Shown here one piece after another: positions 32,933-41,394 of a DNA stretch of 64,000 nt. The DNA is from Thermoleophilia bacterium (GTDB taxonomy: Bacteria > Actinomycetota > Thermoleophilia > Miltoncostaeales > Miltoncostaeaceae). The stretch covers positions 62,001-126,000 of the forward strand of contig SHVE01000003.1 of the NCBI GenBank assembly GCA_009694365.1, given 5' to 3'. Below the pieces are notes generated by a model. That model was not told the DNA's origin and did not search any database. It saw nothing but the letters and a program-made list of their open reading frames with translations. Each line of letters starts with the position of its first letter. The stretch's first letter is position 1. Position numbers and translations under genes: made by a program.

Positions 32933-34711
32933 CTACTTGATGCGGACGGTGCCCCGTAGCCCCGATTGGCCGTAGGGCCCACGGGCGAGCACGGTGACGG
33001 AATAGCCGCCAACGGGTGCGGTCGATGTTCCGATCATCCCGCGCCAAGTGAGCGAGTGGCGACCGTCGGCCAGCGATCGGTTGCGTGCGATGGTCGCCAC
33101 CACGCGTCCGGTCGACGTCGCCACCGTGATGGTGACCCGCGCGGGGCGCGAGAGCGTGAACGACGTGGCCACGGCGACCTTTCGTGTCGTGCCCGTGCTC
33201 GTGGTGCGCGATGCCACGCGCAGTGAACCGAGGGTTCCGTCCACCACGATCTGACGGGCCTGACTCGTCGGTTCCGACGAGTCCAACGGTGTGAGGAACG
33301 TCGTGACGGTGTACGGGCCATCCGCCATGCCGAGCACGGATGGGTCGATCGTGATGGGCGTATAGGCCGGGTCGCCCGTGATATCCACCGGCGTGGCCGC
33401 GAAGCCACCATCGCGGCTCGTGATGGTGACGACTGTTCGCCCGGCCACGGGCGACTGTGCTCCGAGGGTCAGTTGGTCGGCAACGCCGTCGCCGTTCGGA
33501 GTCACACGATTGTCGGTCGGGATGGAAAGTTGGGCGCCCGCGTAGTACGCGACGAGGGCATCGGCGATTCGACGCTCCCTCGACCACGGGATGAGCTGGT
33601 TCTGGCCGATGGCCATGAGGGAGGACCCGCCGGAGTCAAACCCGATGGCCTCGATCGCACCGAGCGACGCCATCATCACGCCTTGCTCGGCGCTGGAATA
33701 CCCCCGCACGCCCTGCTGCGGACCCTCAGAGACGACCATGAGGATCGCCCCGTCGGCGGTCTGCCCCACGGCCGTACGGGTAGTCCGTCCAGTGCGTTGG
33801 GACCGCGTGAATCCTTCCCCCGCATCGGATACGGGTATCCCGCCCTCAACGATCATCGGGCCACCACCCACGGCGCCCCAGACATCCGGAGCGATCCCGG
33901 GGACGGCGGCCTCGATCTCCACGCGAGCACCAATCGGTAGTTCGACGACGATCGAGGTCCCCGATTCGCCCGTCCCTGAGATGACCACCTGACCCGGTGC
34001 GATGAGGCTCCCGCCCCCCGTCGTCTGGGCGATGACGGTTCCCATCAGGCGCGTATTGGTGGTGAGGCCGACGCCGTCGTCGAGAGCGACGGTCACTTCG
34101 GCTCCCGCGAGAGCGGGCGTTGCCGCACCATAATCGGGCGTGTACACCACCACGTCGGAGGTCACGGAGGTGGGGAGCGGTCGGTTGACGGCACGGAAGG
34201 TGTGGATGGGGAAGGGGGTGGCGCCCGTCTCATCGAGGGCCTGGTAGCGCCCGGACAGCGAGAGGCGACCGACGGCGAGAATCCCGCCCGCGCCGATCGT
34301 GAGCGCCGCCCGCGCGCCCTCGGGGCTCGCGAGGAGTCCTGTGCCAATGGCCAGCACGCCGCTCGGAGTACCGGTGGCGAGGTTGAAGTAGTCGGCGTTG
34401 ATCCCCGCCGTGGCCCCGGCGGCCAGACGCGCCTGCATGGCGGAGGTGAGTGTGGCGCGGTTCGTGAGCAATCCTGACGCCTGTACGGGTGCAATGCGCA
34501 ACCGGGCGTTGGCCCGGTAGGTGACCACGTGCAGCACCTGGGGCCCTGGGCGCCGTATTACCGCGTAGGTGATTCCCGGGACGATGGACGTCGTCCGGCC
34601 CGCCGCCACGCCGTTGGTGGCGATCGGCGTGACCGTGCCGAGGGCGGGTGTCACGATGGTGGCCACAAGGGCGATGGGGAGAAGGGCGCGGCGGAGCACG
34701 GGGGTATTCAA
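32933..34711 (-). CDS. Secreted phosphodiester glycosidase (NAGPA) family protein with FlgD-type Ig tail
   Basis: 592 residues. A signal peptide-like start (TPVLRRALLPIALVATIVTP) is followed by an NAGPA/DUF2233 domain: ATAGINADYFNLATGTPSGV (about residues 100-120), RTAVGQTADGAILMVVSEGP (about 300-320) and the catalytic-region GAIEAIGFDSGGSSLM (about 340-355). The last about 85 residues form a FlgD-like Ig domain (RNRSLADGRHSLTWRG ... VGGYSVTVLARG), often used to attach or sort exported proteins. Family members cleave a sugar-phosphodiester bond; the target here is probably an envelope glycan. TTG 34711 or GTG 34699 starts it; longer starts would run into the upstream gene. Confidence 0.8.
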   Translation of the reverse strand: MNTPVLRRALLPIALVATIVTPALGTVTPIATNGVAAGRTTSIVPGITYAVIRRPGPQVLHVVTYRANARLRIAPVQASGLLTNRATLTSAMQARLAAGATAGINADYFNLATGTPSGVLAIGTGLLASPEGARAALTIGAGGILAVGRLSLSGRYQALDETGATPFPIHTFRAVNRPLPTSVTSDVVVYTPDYGAATPALAGAEVTVALDDGVGLTTNTRLMGTVIAQTTGGGSLIAPGQVVISGTGESGTSIVVELPIGARVEIEAAVPGIAPDVWGAVGGGPMIVEGGIPVSDAGEGFTRSQRTGRTTRTAVGQTADGAILMVVSEGPQQGVRGYSSAEQGVMMASLGAIEAIGFDSGGSSLMAIGQNQLIPWSRERRIADALVAYYAGAQLSIPTDNRVTPNGDGVADQLTLGAQSPVAGRTVVTITSRDGGFAATPVDITGDPAYTPITIDPSVLGMADGPYTVTTFLTPLDSSEPTSQARQIVVDGTLGSLRVASRTTSTGTTRKVAVATSFTLSRPARVTITVATSTGRVVATIARNRSLADGRHSLTWRGMIGTSTAPVGGYSVTVLARGPYGQSGLRGTVRIK

Positions 34712-34763
34712 GCCCGTGTCATCGGATGCCTCGGGGGACAGGGTCCCGTGGCACCCGGGGTGG

Positions 34764-35423
34764 TCAGGGGAATTGAAGCGCACGCGCCGCCGACTCCACC
34801 GTTTGGCGCACATAGGCCTGTACCGCCGCGGCCTGGCTGCTCTGTGCGCGCTCATCCCCCGTGGGCGGCCGGCCGGTGTGATGCTGGATTACGTCGAGCG
34901 CGATCTTGTGCATGTGCAGGATCGTGGTGCCCAACTCACGCTCCCGCCCGCGGGACTCCGTGATCGCGGCATCCGACAGGCCGTCGTACGACGGCCCGAG
35001 GTGGTACTCGAGACAGCGGAGAAAGAGCAGGTTCCACGTGGTGAGCCGCACCCTGCGCGCGAGCGCCGCGTGCAGTTCGGGTTCCCTCTCGGCGTCGGTG
35101 CCGTAGATCAGGTGTTCCTCGAGCGCCACCGCACCACGGCCGAGGGCGACCATGTGGTCGAAGACCTCGCGATCCTCATCGAACCAATCGGTGAGGGCGT
35201 CGGCCAGACCCTTGAGGCGCCCGGCCAGTTCCGGCGTGGCCCCATGGGGGAAACCCTCAGCAGCGAACCGGAGATGCGCTCGTACGGCCGCATCGGCCGC
35301 CGCCGCGTTCTCGGCGCCGGTCGGATCCTCCTCCCGCAGGAGTTCTCTCAGACGATCGGGGTGTTCGCGCATCCAAGTGAGTACGACGGCCGCGTTGAGC
35401 GGGGGAGGGGTGGCATCGGCCAT
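34764..35423 (-). CDS. Conserved-looking helical protein, 219 aa, unrecognised
   Basis: Mostly alpha-helical by composition, soluble, acidic, with no signal peptide. Trp/Arg/His-rich segments (LTTWNLLFLRCLEYHLGPSY, about residues 142-161, and TTILHMHKIALDVIQHHTG, about 180-198) suggest a helical bundle, possibly metal-binding through the His cluster. Codon usage is like its neighbours, so it is very probably real. ATG 35423 gives the best start (MADATPPPLN). Its stop lies 52 nt before the glycosidase start; the two may be co-transcribed. Confidence 0.65.
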   Translation of the reverse strand: MADATPPPLNAAVVLTWMREHPDRLRELLREEDPTGAENAAAADAAVRAHLRFAAEGFPHGATPELAGRLKGLADALTDWFDEDREVFDHMVALGRGAVALEEHLIYGTDAEREPELHAALARRVRLTTWNLLFLRCLEYHLGPSYDGLSDAAITESRGRERELGTTILHMHKIALDVIQHHTGRPPTGDERAQSSQAAAVQAYVRQTVESAARALQFP

Positions 35424-35481
35424 GGGCTGAGGGTAGCCCGTCGGGTGGACTGTGCACTGTGCGCACATGGGTGATGGATCC

Positions 35482-35523
35482 GGTGTCCGAAACCAGTGCG
35501 GGCGGGACCAGATGTCGGACACC
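35482..35523. repeat. Dispersed palindrome pair (diverged)
   Basis: GGTGTCCGAAACC (35482-35494) and ATGTCGGACACC (35512-35523), the latter followed by TCGCGACG, nearly as after the 32854 copy. They lie in the intergenic region between the PIG-L and helical-protein genes. Confidence 0.55.
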
Positions 35524-35670
35524 TCGCGACGTGGGGAATGTCGTCACCGCCATCCCGCTTCGCGCCCCCTCCTCTCTGGAGCGGAGCGTCGTCTGCGCAC
35601 CCGAGGTGCCAGGCGCTGCCCCCGCAGGCGCTGCTCCCGTCGCTCGTCGGACCGGAGGGATCGTCCCCGG

Positions 35671-36444
35671 TCAGATCGTCAGGTCGCGTGGGCTCGTGGC
35701 CGTGAGCCATGCCCCGACCAACCGGGACGTGGGGGGGACAAGCGGTTGCCGGGGGTTCAGAGTGCGTGGGGAACCCAGCACCCAGTCGCCGTCGCGTGGC
35801 ACGACCTCGGTCAGTACCTCGGCCCGGACCGCGGTGAGCGCGGGGGTACCGAATCCGAAGACCGTCTCGGCAGCGGTCACGGCCGTGAGGCGGCCCCGGG
35901 CCTCCACGTGCACGCGGTGATCGGTGCGTGCCATCTCCCCCGCGTGGTGCGAGAGTGCCCGCGCGATCTCCTCAGCCCGCGCGTCGTCGAAGATCGTAAT
36001 GATGGTGGGGAGCGGGAGGTCCCCCCAGATCGCCCATATCCACCAGACCGGCGGATTGGCACGCGTACTCAGCACGTCGCGAATCGCACGGCTCGTCAGT
36101 TCGTGGCCGTGGTGGACATCGTGAGGGGAGGGACCCACCACAACCTCGGGTGGCTGGGGGCCGTCGAGGATCGCTTCGATCTCACCCCGAATCCGTGCCT
36201 CGGCAGCGGTCAGGTCGTCACCTCGTGACATCGCCACGGGGGGCTCGGTGACGAGCAGACGAAAGCCCGCCACCTCGCACGCCGCCGTCACCTCCTGCCG
36301 CCGCCGGTCGTGATCATCCGTCCGCCCCAGTGACGTTGCGAGGTTGGTCACCTCGTGGCCGGCGTCGCGCAGGGCCATCAGGGTGGCGGGCGCCCCGATG
36401 AGTTCGTCGTCGGGATGCGGCGATACGTGCAGGATCCTCACCAT
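35671..36444 (-). CDS. PIG-L (LmbE-like) family deacetylase
   Basis: Zinc-dependent N-acetylglucosamine-type deacetylase; actinobacterial members act in mycothiol, glycolipid or antibiotic pathways. The N-terminal motif SPHPDDELIG (about residues 8-17) and the second zinc site GPSPHDVHHGHELT (about 107-120) are intact. 257 residues is typical. Mycothiol-type MshB cannot be distinguished from other members here. The neighbouring SIS and phosphodiester-glycosidase genes point to sugar metabolism. Confidence 0.9.
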   Translation of the reverse strand: MVRILHVSPHPDDELIGAPATLMALRDAGHEVTNLATSLGRTDDHDRRRQEVTAACEVAGFRLLVTEPPVAMSRGDDLTAAEARIRGEIEAILDGPQPPEVVVGPSPHDVHHGHELTSRAIRDVLSTRANPPVWWIWAIWGDLPLPTIITIFDDARAEEIARALSHHAGEMARTDHRVHVEARGRLTAVTAAETVFGFGTPALTAVRAEVLTEVVPRDGDWVLGSPRTLNPRQPLVPPTSRLVGAWLTATSPRDLTI

Positions 36445-36490
36445 GTGAGCGTCGCACGGTGGGCCTATCTGTGCCCCGGACTATTGGCCG

Positions 36491-36581
36491 GGGCCACGCG
36501 ACGTGCGGCCGGCGGCCGGCTGTGGTTCGGGGCGGAACTGTCTCGCCGCGGTCTCACCGGCTAGGGCCACGCGACGTGCGG
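36491..36581. repeat. 18-bp direct repeat around the 3' end of the SIS gene
   Basis: GGGCCACGCGACGTGCGG occurs at 36491-36508 and 36564-36581, 73 bp apart. The second copy encodes the C-terminal residues of the SIS protein; the first lies just past its stop. It may mark a small deletion or duplication. Confidence 0.6.
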
Positions 36582-37564
36582 TCGTATGCATCGGCCCATG
36601 CCGGAGCATCGGCATCGAGATCCGCCATCTGTGCGAGGTCGATGGCAAGGGCGATGACCTGCGGCAGGGCGAGAATCGGCGCAAGGGACGCATCGGCGTG
36701 TGCGTCCCCGGCCACCGCAACCACGCGGGCACCGGCGTCGGTGAGGATGCTCGTGGCCTCGTGCATGAGGGGATCCGGGCGCGGGCCCGCGATGGTCACT
36801 GCGAGGTCGCCGGGGACAACCGAGAACCGTCCGGTGGTGGCTCCCTCGCGGGTCTCGTACCCGTCGACGGGGAGGATGGCCACCTCGCGCAGGCACAGGG
36901 CGGCGTGAAGGGCGGCAGGCCACGCCGATCCGGTACCCACGCACACCCCGGCATGGGGGCGCGGCCCCGCATCCCGTGGTGTCGCCGCCGCCCGCTCGAC
37001 GAGGGGTGCAAGGCGCTCGCCCACGTCGTTGAGGGCGGTGCGCAGTCCAGAATCGTCCGCCATGCGCGCGAGTACGGAGAGGCCCGCCGCGAGGGATCCG
37101 GCGTACCCCTGCGTGTGTGTTCGCGCGCGGAGGGTCTCCACACGCACGAGCGCATGGGCGTCTGCGGCCCGCCCGATTGTGGACTCGGCGTTGGCCGTGA
37201 TGGCGGCGATGGGACGTGGTGCGCCGGACGCGATGGCCTCGATGACGTCGCGGAACTCGCCGGAACTTGAGAGCGCCAGCAGTCGGTCCCCATCACGCCA
37301 TGGGAATCCCCCCCGTGCCACCAGACCACCCGGCACGGCCAGTACCTCCACGGGGGGTTCGGATATCTGTAGCCAGGCCAGCCACATCGCGAGGGCTACG
37401 TGCCACTGCGCCCCGTTACCGGTGACGATCACCCGGCGCACGCCGGGGGCGGTGAGCAGCGTGGCGACATCATCGAAGCCATCCGCCTGCAACACCGTGG
37501 CGGACACCGTCTCCGGCGTCAGGAGCATGTCCGACCAGAGCCCGGTGTCCGCCCGGTCGGTCAT
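36554..37564 (-). CDS. SIS-domain sugar-phosphate isomerase/binding protein (GlmS isomerase-like)
   Basis: 336 residues with two SIS domains. The first has VRRVIVTGNGAQWHVALAMW (about residues 37-56) and the serine-rich loop LALSSSGEFRDVIEA (about 91-105); the second has GVCVGTGSAWPAALHAALCL (about 205-224) and VDGYETREGATTGRF. The layout matches the isomerase half of glucosamine-6-phosphate synthase and AgaS-type proteins, without the glutaminase half. It could isomerise or deaminate an amino-sugar phosphate. ATG 37564 was chosen because upstream sequence is not coding-like. Confidence 0.78.
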   Translation of the reverse strand: MTDRADTGLWSDMLLTPETVSATVLQADGFDDVATLLTAPGVRRVIVTGNGAQWHVALAMWLAWLQISEPPVEVLAVPGGLVARGGFPWRDGDRLLALSSSGEFRDVIEAIASGAPRPIAAITANAESTIGRAADAHALVRVETLRARTHTQGYAGSLAAGLSVLARMADDSGLRTALNDVGERLAPLVERAAATPRDAGPRPHAGVCVGTGSAWPAALHAALCLREVAILPVDGYETREGATTGRFSVVPGDLAVTIAGPRPDPLMHEATSILTDAGARVVAVAGDAHADASLAPILALPQVIALAIDLAQMADLDADAPAWADAYDRTSRGPSR

Positions 37565-37890
37565 CGCGCACTGGTTACTGGGAAGACGGCACCGGTTGAC
37601 GTGCCTGGTTCCGAGTATCCCCGGCCCGCGTGGCTCCGATCGGCCACGCGAGGACGGTGGTGTCGGATGCTTCGTGCGACCGGAAGCAGACCAGGTGTGA
37701 GCATCACCCGGACCCGCGTGGAAATGACGACTGTGGTCATTGTGTCCTTCTCCAAGAGGGGCGGTGCCAGAGATTGGCACCTTCGCATGCACCTCGTCGT
37801 TGTGCCTCCACAGATTCCCAACCCACCCGGCTGATCGGAGCCGTCCCGAGGAGTGGTCTCGCCGACGACCCGCGCAGTCCCACGTACGGC
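37565..37890. other. Divergent intergenic region with a hairpin
   Basis: About 325 bases between the SIS gene and the zinc-ribbon gene. GGTGCCA (37763-37769) and TGGCACC (37775-37781) form a perfect 7-bp hairpin or 19-bp palindromic operator. No gene was recognised. Confidence 0.4.
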
Positions 37891-37896
37891 TAGCCT
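37891..37896 (+). promoter_or_regulatory. Putative -10 (TAGCCT) of the 45-aa zinc-ribbon gene
   Basis: TAGCCT, six bases, ATG 37903. Predicted leaderless transcript. Confidence 0.5.
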
Positions 37897-37902
37897 CGCC
37901 TC

Positions 37903-38040
37903 ATGAGCAATCCCGCCGACGACCCGCGCTGCCCCACCTGCGGTGAGCACGACTCAGAGGACATCGGAGAGGATGTGCGCCGGTGCCGAAACTGCACGTA
38001 CGTCTGGATCCCCGTCGCTCCGGAGAGCGAACGGAGTTAG
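37903..38040 (+). CDS. Small zinc-ribbon protein, 45 aa
   Basis: Very short protein with two CxxC knuckles: CPTC (residues 10-13) and CRNC (residues 28-31), closely spaced as in a rubredoxin-like zinc ribbon, followed by TYVWIPV. Start ATG 37903 is set by TAGCCT six bases upstream. Function is unknown. Its stop TAG overlaps the stop of the convergent gene on the other strand. Confidence 0.65.
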   Translation: MSNPADDPRCPTCGEHDSEDIGEDVRRCRNCTYVWIPVAPESERS

Positions 38041-38345
38041 GACGCCAGCAGATCACGGACGCCCGCCGGACCCGCGCGGAGCAGCGATGCCGCCCGTCGT
38101 GCCGCACTGGCACGGTCGAGCATCTCCCGGGCGGTGATGTCGTCGTGCGCCATGACGGCTGCTGCGGCCTCGTGCTGTGCGTGCACGGCGACGGCGTCGA
38201 GCCGTTCCGCCATCCGTTCGTTGCGCCCCATGCGGGTACGGGATCGACGCCTCGGGGGTGCCGGCACCCGCACGTCGTCGACGGTACTGATGAGGGCGAG
38301 TTGCGTGGTTTCCGTGCGTGGGATGGTCTGTTGATGAGAACGCAT
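38037..38345 (-). CDS. Small helical protein, 102 aa, unrecognised
   Basis: Basic, Ala/Arg-rich, probably helical (RMAERLDAVAVHAQHEAAAA, about residues 44-63; REMLDRASAARRAASLLRAG, about 73-92). No family recognised. ATG 38345 gives the most coding-like product (MRSHQQTIPRTETT). Third-position G+C is high, supporting a real gene. It overlaps the zinc-ribbon gene tail to tail. Confidence 0.5.
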   Translation of the reverse strand: MRSHQQTIPRTETTQLALISTVDDVRVPAPPRRRSRTRMGRNERMAERLDAVAVHAQHEAAAAVMAHDDITAREMLDRASAARRAASLLRAGPAGVRDLLAS

Positions 38346-38485
38346 GTTCGCAATAGTAGGCACCCGGTCGGACGCGTTCGGGGGCCGAAATGGCCGAATC
38401 ACCCATGCAGTGGTCAATTGAGCGAAATCGGTGCATGTTCCGGCACGACATCGAACGTCCGGACGAGTGCCATGATCGGGTGGTC

Positions 38486-39868
38486 ATGCGCGCACCCCAT
38501 GTCCATGGCCCCATGATGGGCTCACCCCGCCGCATCGCCGTCATCTCGGTGGGAGCGGCGCTGCTGCTCATCGCCATCAAACTGGTCACGGGGTTGGCCA
38601 CCGGCAGTCTTGCCTTCATCTCGGAGGCCACTCACTCGGGCACGGACCTCGTGGCCGCCCTCCTCGCGCTCTTCGCCGTCGGCGTGGCCGCTCGTCCCGC
38701 CGATCGCACCCATCCCTACGGCCATGGGAAGGCCGAGCACCTGTCGGCGCTCGCCGAGGGCGCCGTGCTGGTGATCGTCAGCATCTGGATCGCCATCGCG
38801 GCCATCCAGCGGCTGGTGCAGGGGGGCGATTCCGTCAACGCGGCCTGGTGGGTCATCGGGGTTGCCGTGCTCGTTATGGCCATCGACCTCGCGCGCACCG
38901 TCACGCTCATCCGGGCGGCTCGTGTCTACTCGAGCGCAGCGCTCAAGGGCAGTGCCATGCACTTCGCGAGTGACCTCGCGGGTACCGCCGCAGTGCTGGT
39001 GGGTCTCCTACTGGTACGTGCCGGCGTGGCCGACGCCGACTCCGTTGCCGCCCTGGTGGTGTCGGTGATCGTGTTGGTCGCCGCTGGGCGCCTGATGTAC
39101 GAGAACGTCGAGGTGCTCATGGACCGCGTTCCGGACGCCGACGAGCGGGCCGTGCGCGCGGCGCTCGAGGGCCTTGGCCCGGCCGTCGAACTGCGGCGGC
39201 TGCGCATGCGCTCGGCCGGTGGCCGGGCGTTCGCCGATGTCGTGGTTGCCGTCCCACCGGGCGAGTTGGTGGGGCGTGCCCATGCGGCAGCGGATGCCGT
39301 GGAGGAGGCCATCGAGACGGCCGTCCCCGGCGCCGACGTGGTGGTCCACGTGGAGCGGACCGACGGCGAGGACGACAACATCGCCGACCGTGTACTCGCC
39401 GTGGCCCATGAGGTCCCCCGCGTCCGGGAGATCCACAACGTGCGGATCCTCCGCCTCGAGTCCGGAACGGAGGTATCGCTGCACCTCAAACTGCCGCCGG
39501 ACACCCTGCTCGGTGAGGCCGACGAGGTGGCGCGCGCGGTGGAGGTGGCCGTCATGCGTGACGTGTCCGGTATCACACGTGTGCGGTCGCACCTCGAGCC
39601 CCTCGGCACACCGGGTGCCGGGCGTGCCCTGGTGGATGATGTGGTCACCCACCACGCCGTGCGCCGGGTTATCGCGGCCGAGTGCGGGCGTGCCCCCCGT
39701 GAAGTGAGTTTGGTCGGCACCGGGGAGGGAGTGGTGGCGTACGTGATCGTGGCCCTGGGTGCCGATGTCACGCTGGCCGAGGCGCACGACATGAGTGGCC
39801 GGGTACGTCGGCGTATCCGTGACGATGTCCCGGGTATTGCCGATGCTTTCGTCGAGGCGCGGGCCTAG
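38486..39868 (+). CDS. Cation diffusion facilitator transporter with triplicated C-terminal domain
   Basis: Exports divalent cations (Zn, Fe, Mn or Co) by proton antiport. Six membrane spans occupy about residues 15-200; metal-site motifs are EATHSGTDLVAA in TM2 and SAMHFASDLAGT in TM5, both H-x3-D type. The usual cytoplasmic ferredoxin-like dimerisation domain (about 80 residues) appears to be repeated three times: about 215-290, 295-375 and 385-460, each with a beta strand, then an A/E-rich helix ending in VPGA/VSGI/VPGI and a strand. 460 residues is far longer than the usual 300. ATG 38486 is the likely start. The tail may sense metal or hold partners (inference). Confidence 0.88.
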   Translation: MRAPHVHGPMMGSPRRIAVISVGAALLLIAIKLVTGLATGSLAFISEATHSGTDLVAALLALFAVGVAARPADRTHPYGHGKAEHLSALAEGAVLVIVSIWIAIAAIQRLVQGGDSVNAAWWVIGVAVLVMAIDLARTVTLIRAARVYSSAALKGSAMHFASDLAGTAAVLVGLLLVRAGVADADSVAALVVSVIVLVAAGRLMYENVEVLMDRVPDADERAVRAALEGLGPAVELRRLRMRSAGGRAFADVVVAVPPGELVGRAHAAADAVEEAIETAVPGADVVVHVERTDGEDDNIADRVLAVAHEVPRVREIHNVRILRLESGTEVSLHLKLPPDTLLGEADEVARAVEVAVMRDVSGITRVRSHLEPLGTPGAGRALVDDVVTHHAVRRVIAAECGRAPREVSLVGTGEGVVAYVIVALGADVTLAEAHDMSGRVRRRIRDDVPGIADAFVEARA

Positions 39869-40587
39869 GGGCCAGCGGGTCGCGGACCGTGCCCGGGCGA
39901 GCGGGCCAGCCAGTGGCCGTGGTCCTTGAGCCATGCCGAGTCTGCGGCGTGGTCGGGGCGGTGGCGGGCGACGATGGCCCAGAACGCCGGCGAGTGGTCC
40001 ATGCGCTCCAGGTGGGCGAGCTCGTGGACGACGACGTACTCGGCCACGCGTAGCGGGGCCATCATGAGTCGCCAACTGAACCCGAGTGCTCCGCGGGCCG
40101 AGCACGACCCCCAGCGGGTGGTCGGGTCACGCACACCGATGGTGCCTGGTGTCACCCCCATACGGATCGCCTCGACGGCGCACGCGGTGCGGAACCAGTG
40201 CCGGGCGGCGTCGCGGTAGGCGCGCTCCACCAGATCGCGGACGTCGTCGGGCCGCCGCGTGGCAATGGCTAGGCGCCCCTCCTCGGGGTGAAACGTGATC
40301 CCCGGGCGCCCGGCCTCGCGCACCCCGAGTTCCACCTCACCACCTAGGAACGGAAGCATGTCGCCGTCGGTGAGAGGGGATGGAGGGTGGGGTACCAGAC
40401 GGTCGTGGTGTCGCAGCAGCCAGCGCTCCTTCGACAGCACGGCGCGTTCGATCTGGGCGTCCGGGAGGTGGGTGGGGGCCGATACCCTGAGGCCGTCCGG
40501 CGTCAATGTCATGCGCACGTTGGAGGACCGGGGGTTGCGCACCAGCACGTACGGGATGCTGCGCCCCCAGATGTCAAGCGTCGGCAT
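39865..40587 (-). CDS. YgjP/WLM-type metallopeptidase family protein
   Basis: 240 residues. The zinc motif VVHELAHLERMDHSPAFW (about residues 190-207) contains HExxH plus a distal His, and WGSCSARGALGFSWRL (about 165-180) is the conserved strand of the family, formerly DUF45. Members are M48-like; some have been assigned nucleotide pyrophosphatase activity, so the reaction is unsettled. ATG 40587 is the likely start. It overlaps the CDF gene's stop tail to tail and diverges from infC. Confidence 0.85.
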   Translation of the reverse strand: MPTLDIWGRSIPYVLVRNPRSSNVRMTLTPDGLRVSAPTHLPDAQIERAVLSKERWLLRHHDRLVPHPPSPLTDGDMLPFLGGEVELGVREAGRPGITFHPEEGRLAIATRRPDDVRDLVERAYRDAARHWFRTACAVEAIRMGVTPGTIGVRDPTTRWGSCSARGALGFSWRLMMAPLRVAEYVVVHELAHLERMDHSPAFWAIVARHRPDHAADSAWLKDHGHWLARSPGHGPRPAGP

Positions 40588-40613
40588 GGCGGTGATGGTC
40601 GCGGATGTCCTGC

Positions 40614-40727
40614 TATTGTGCCCGCGCTCGCACCGTGTGCGACAAATTCGCTTCACAATCCGTTAGTCCATCGGGCGTCTTGCGCCCAAATCTTCAGGAG
40701 GGGCTCGCCTGACGACGCCCGTAGCGC
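40614..40727 (+). promoter_or_regulatory. infC operon promoter and leader
   Basis: TATTGT (40614-40619) is a likely -10, giving a leader of about 100 nt. It contains a small hairpin GGGCG-TCTTG-CGCCC (40673-40687) and a strong Shine-Dalgarno AGGAGGGG (40696-40703) that is 24 nt from the infC GTG. A nine-codon frame from CTG 40709 ends at TAG 40736-40738, overlapping the infC start. Operons of this type are classically autoregulated by L20 binding the leader, but no specific L20 site was identified. Confidence 0.5.
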
Positions 40728-41375
40728 GTGCCACCTAGGCGCGGTCCAGATACCCGCCCGCCCGCCGGTCCGTCCACCCGGATCAACGACGCCATTCGCG
40801 TCGACATGATCCGGCTCATCGACGAGAGTGGCGACAATCGGGGGGAAATGCGCACCCAGGAGGCCATGGAGCACGCCATCGGGCTCAACCTCGACCTCGT
40901 CGAGGTTGCTCCCGAGGCCCGCCCGCCCGTGTGCCGGATCATGGATTATGGCAAGTGGCGCTATGAGCAGGAGCAGAAGGCCAAGCAGGCGCGGAAGCAC
41001 CAGAGCACGATCACCATCAAGGAGATCAAGTTCCGGCCGAAGATCGATCCGCACGACTACGACACCAAGAAGGGCCATGTCCTTCGGTTCCTCAGGAACC
41101 GTGACAAGGTCAAGGTTACGATCATGTTCCGGGGGCGCGAACTCATGCACCCGGAGCGCGGAGAGGCCCTCCTCCTCAGGTTGGCCGACGAGGTTGTGGA
41201 CATGGCAATCATCGAGAGCCGCCCGAACCTTGACGGACGTAACATGATCATGATGCTCGCTCCGCTGAAGGAAACGGTCGTGAGGCTCGCCAAGGAGGAT
41301 GGCGTTGTTCCCCCCGTCGCAACCGAGATAGAGCCCGCCGCAGAGATATCACCCGAGATCGCAGCATCTTCCTAG
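40728..41375 (+). CDS. infC: Translation initiation factor IF-3
   Basis: Prevents premature 50S joining and checks the initiation codon. The N-domain (TRINDAIRVDMIRLIDESGD, about residues 17-36, and VCRIMDYGKWRYEQEQKAKQ, about 68-87) and C-domain (IKEIKFRPKIDPHDYDTKKG, about 97-116; KVTIMFRGRELMHPERG) are complete; a Pro/Glu/Ile-rich tail of about 25 residues follows. In-frame TAG 40722-40724 rules out a start before GTG 40728. Confidence 0.97.
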   Translation: MPPRRGPDTRPPAGPSTRINDAIRVDMIRLIDESGDNRGEMRTQEAMEHAIGLNLDLVEVAPEARPPVCRIMDYGKWRYEQEQKAKQARKHQSTITIKEIKFRPKIDPHDYDTKKGHVLRFLRNRDKVKVTIMFRGRELMHPERGEALLLRLADEVVDMAIIESRPNLDGRNMIMMLAPLKETVVRLAKEDGVVPPVATEIEPAAEISPEIAASS

Positions 41376-41394
41376 ACAGAGCGAGTCGCTAGAT

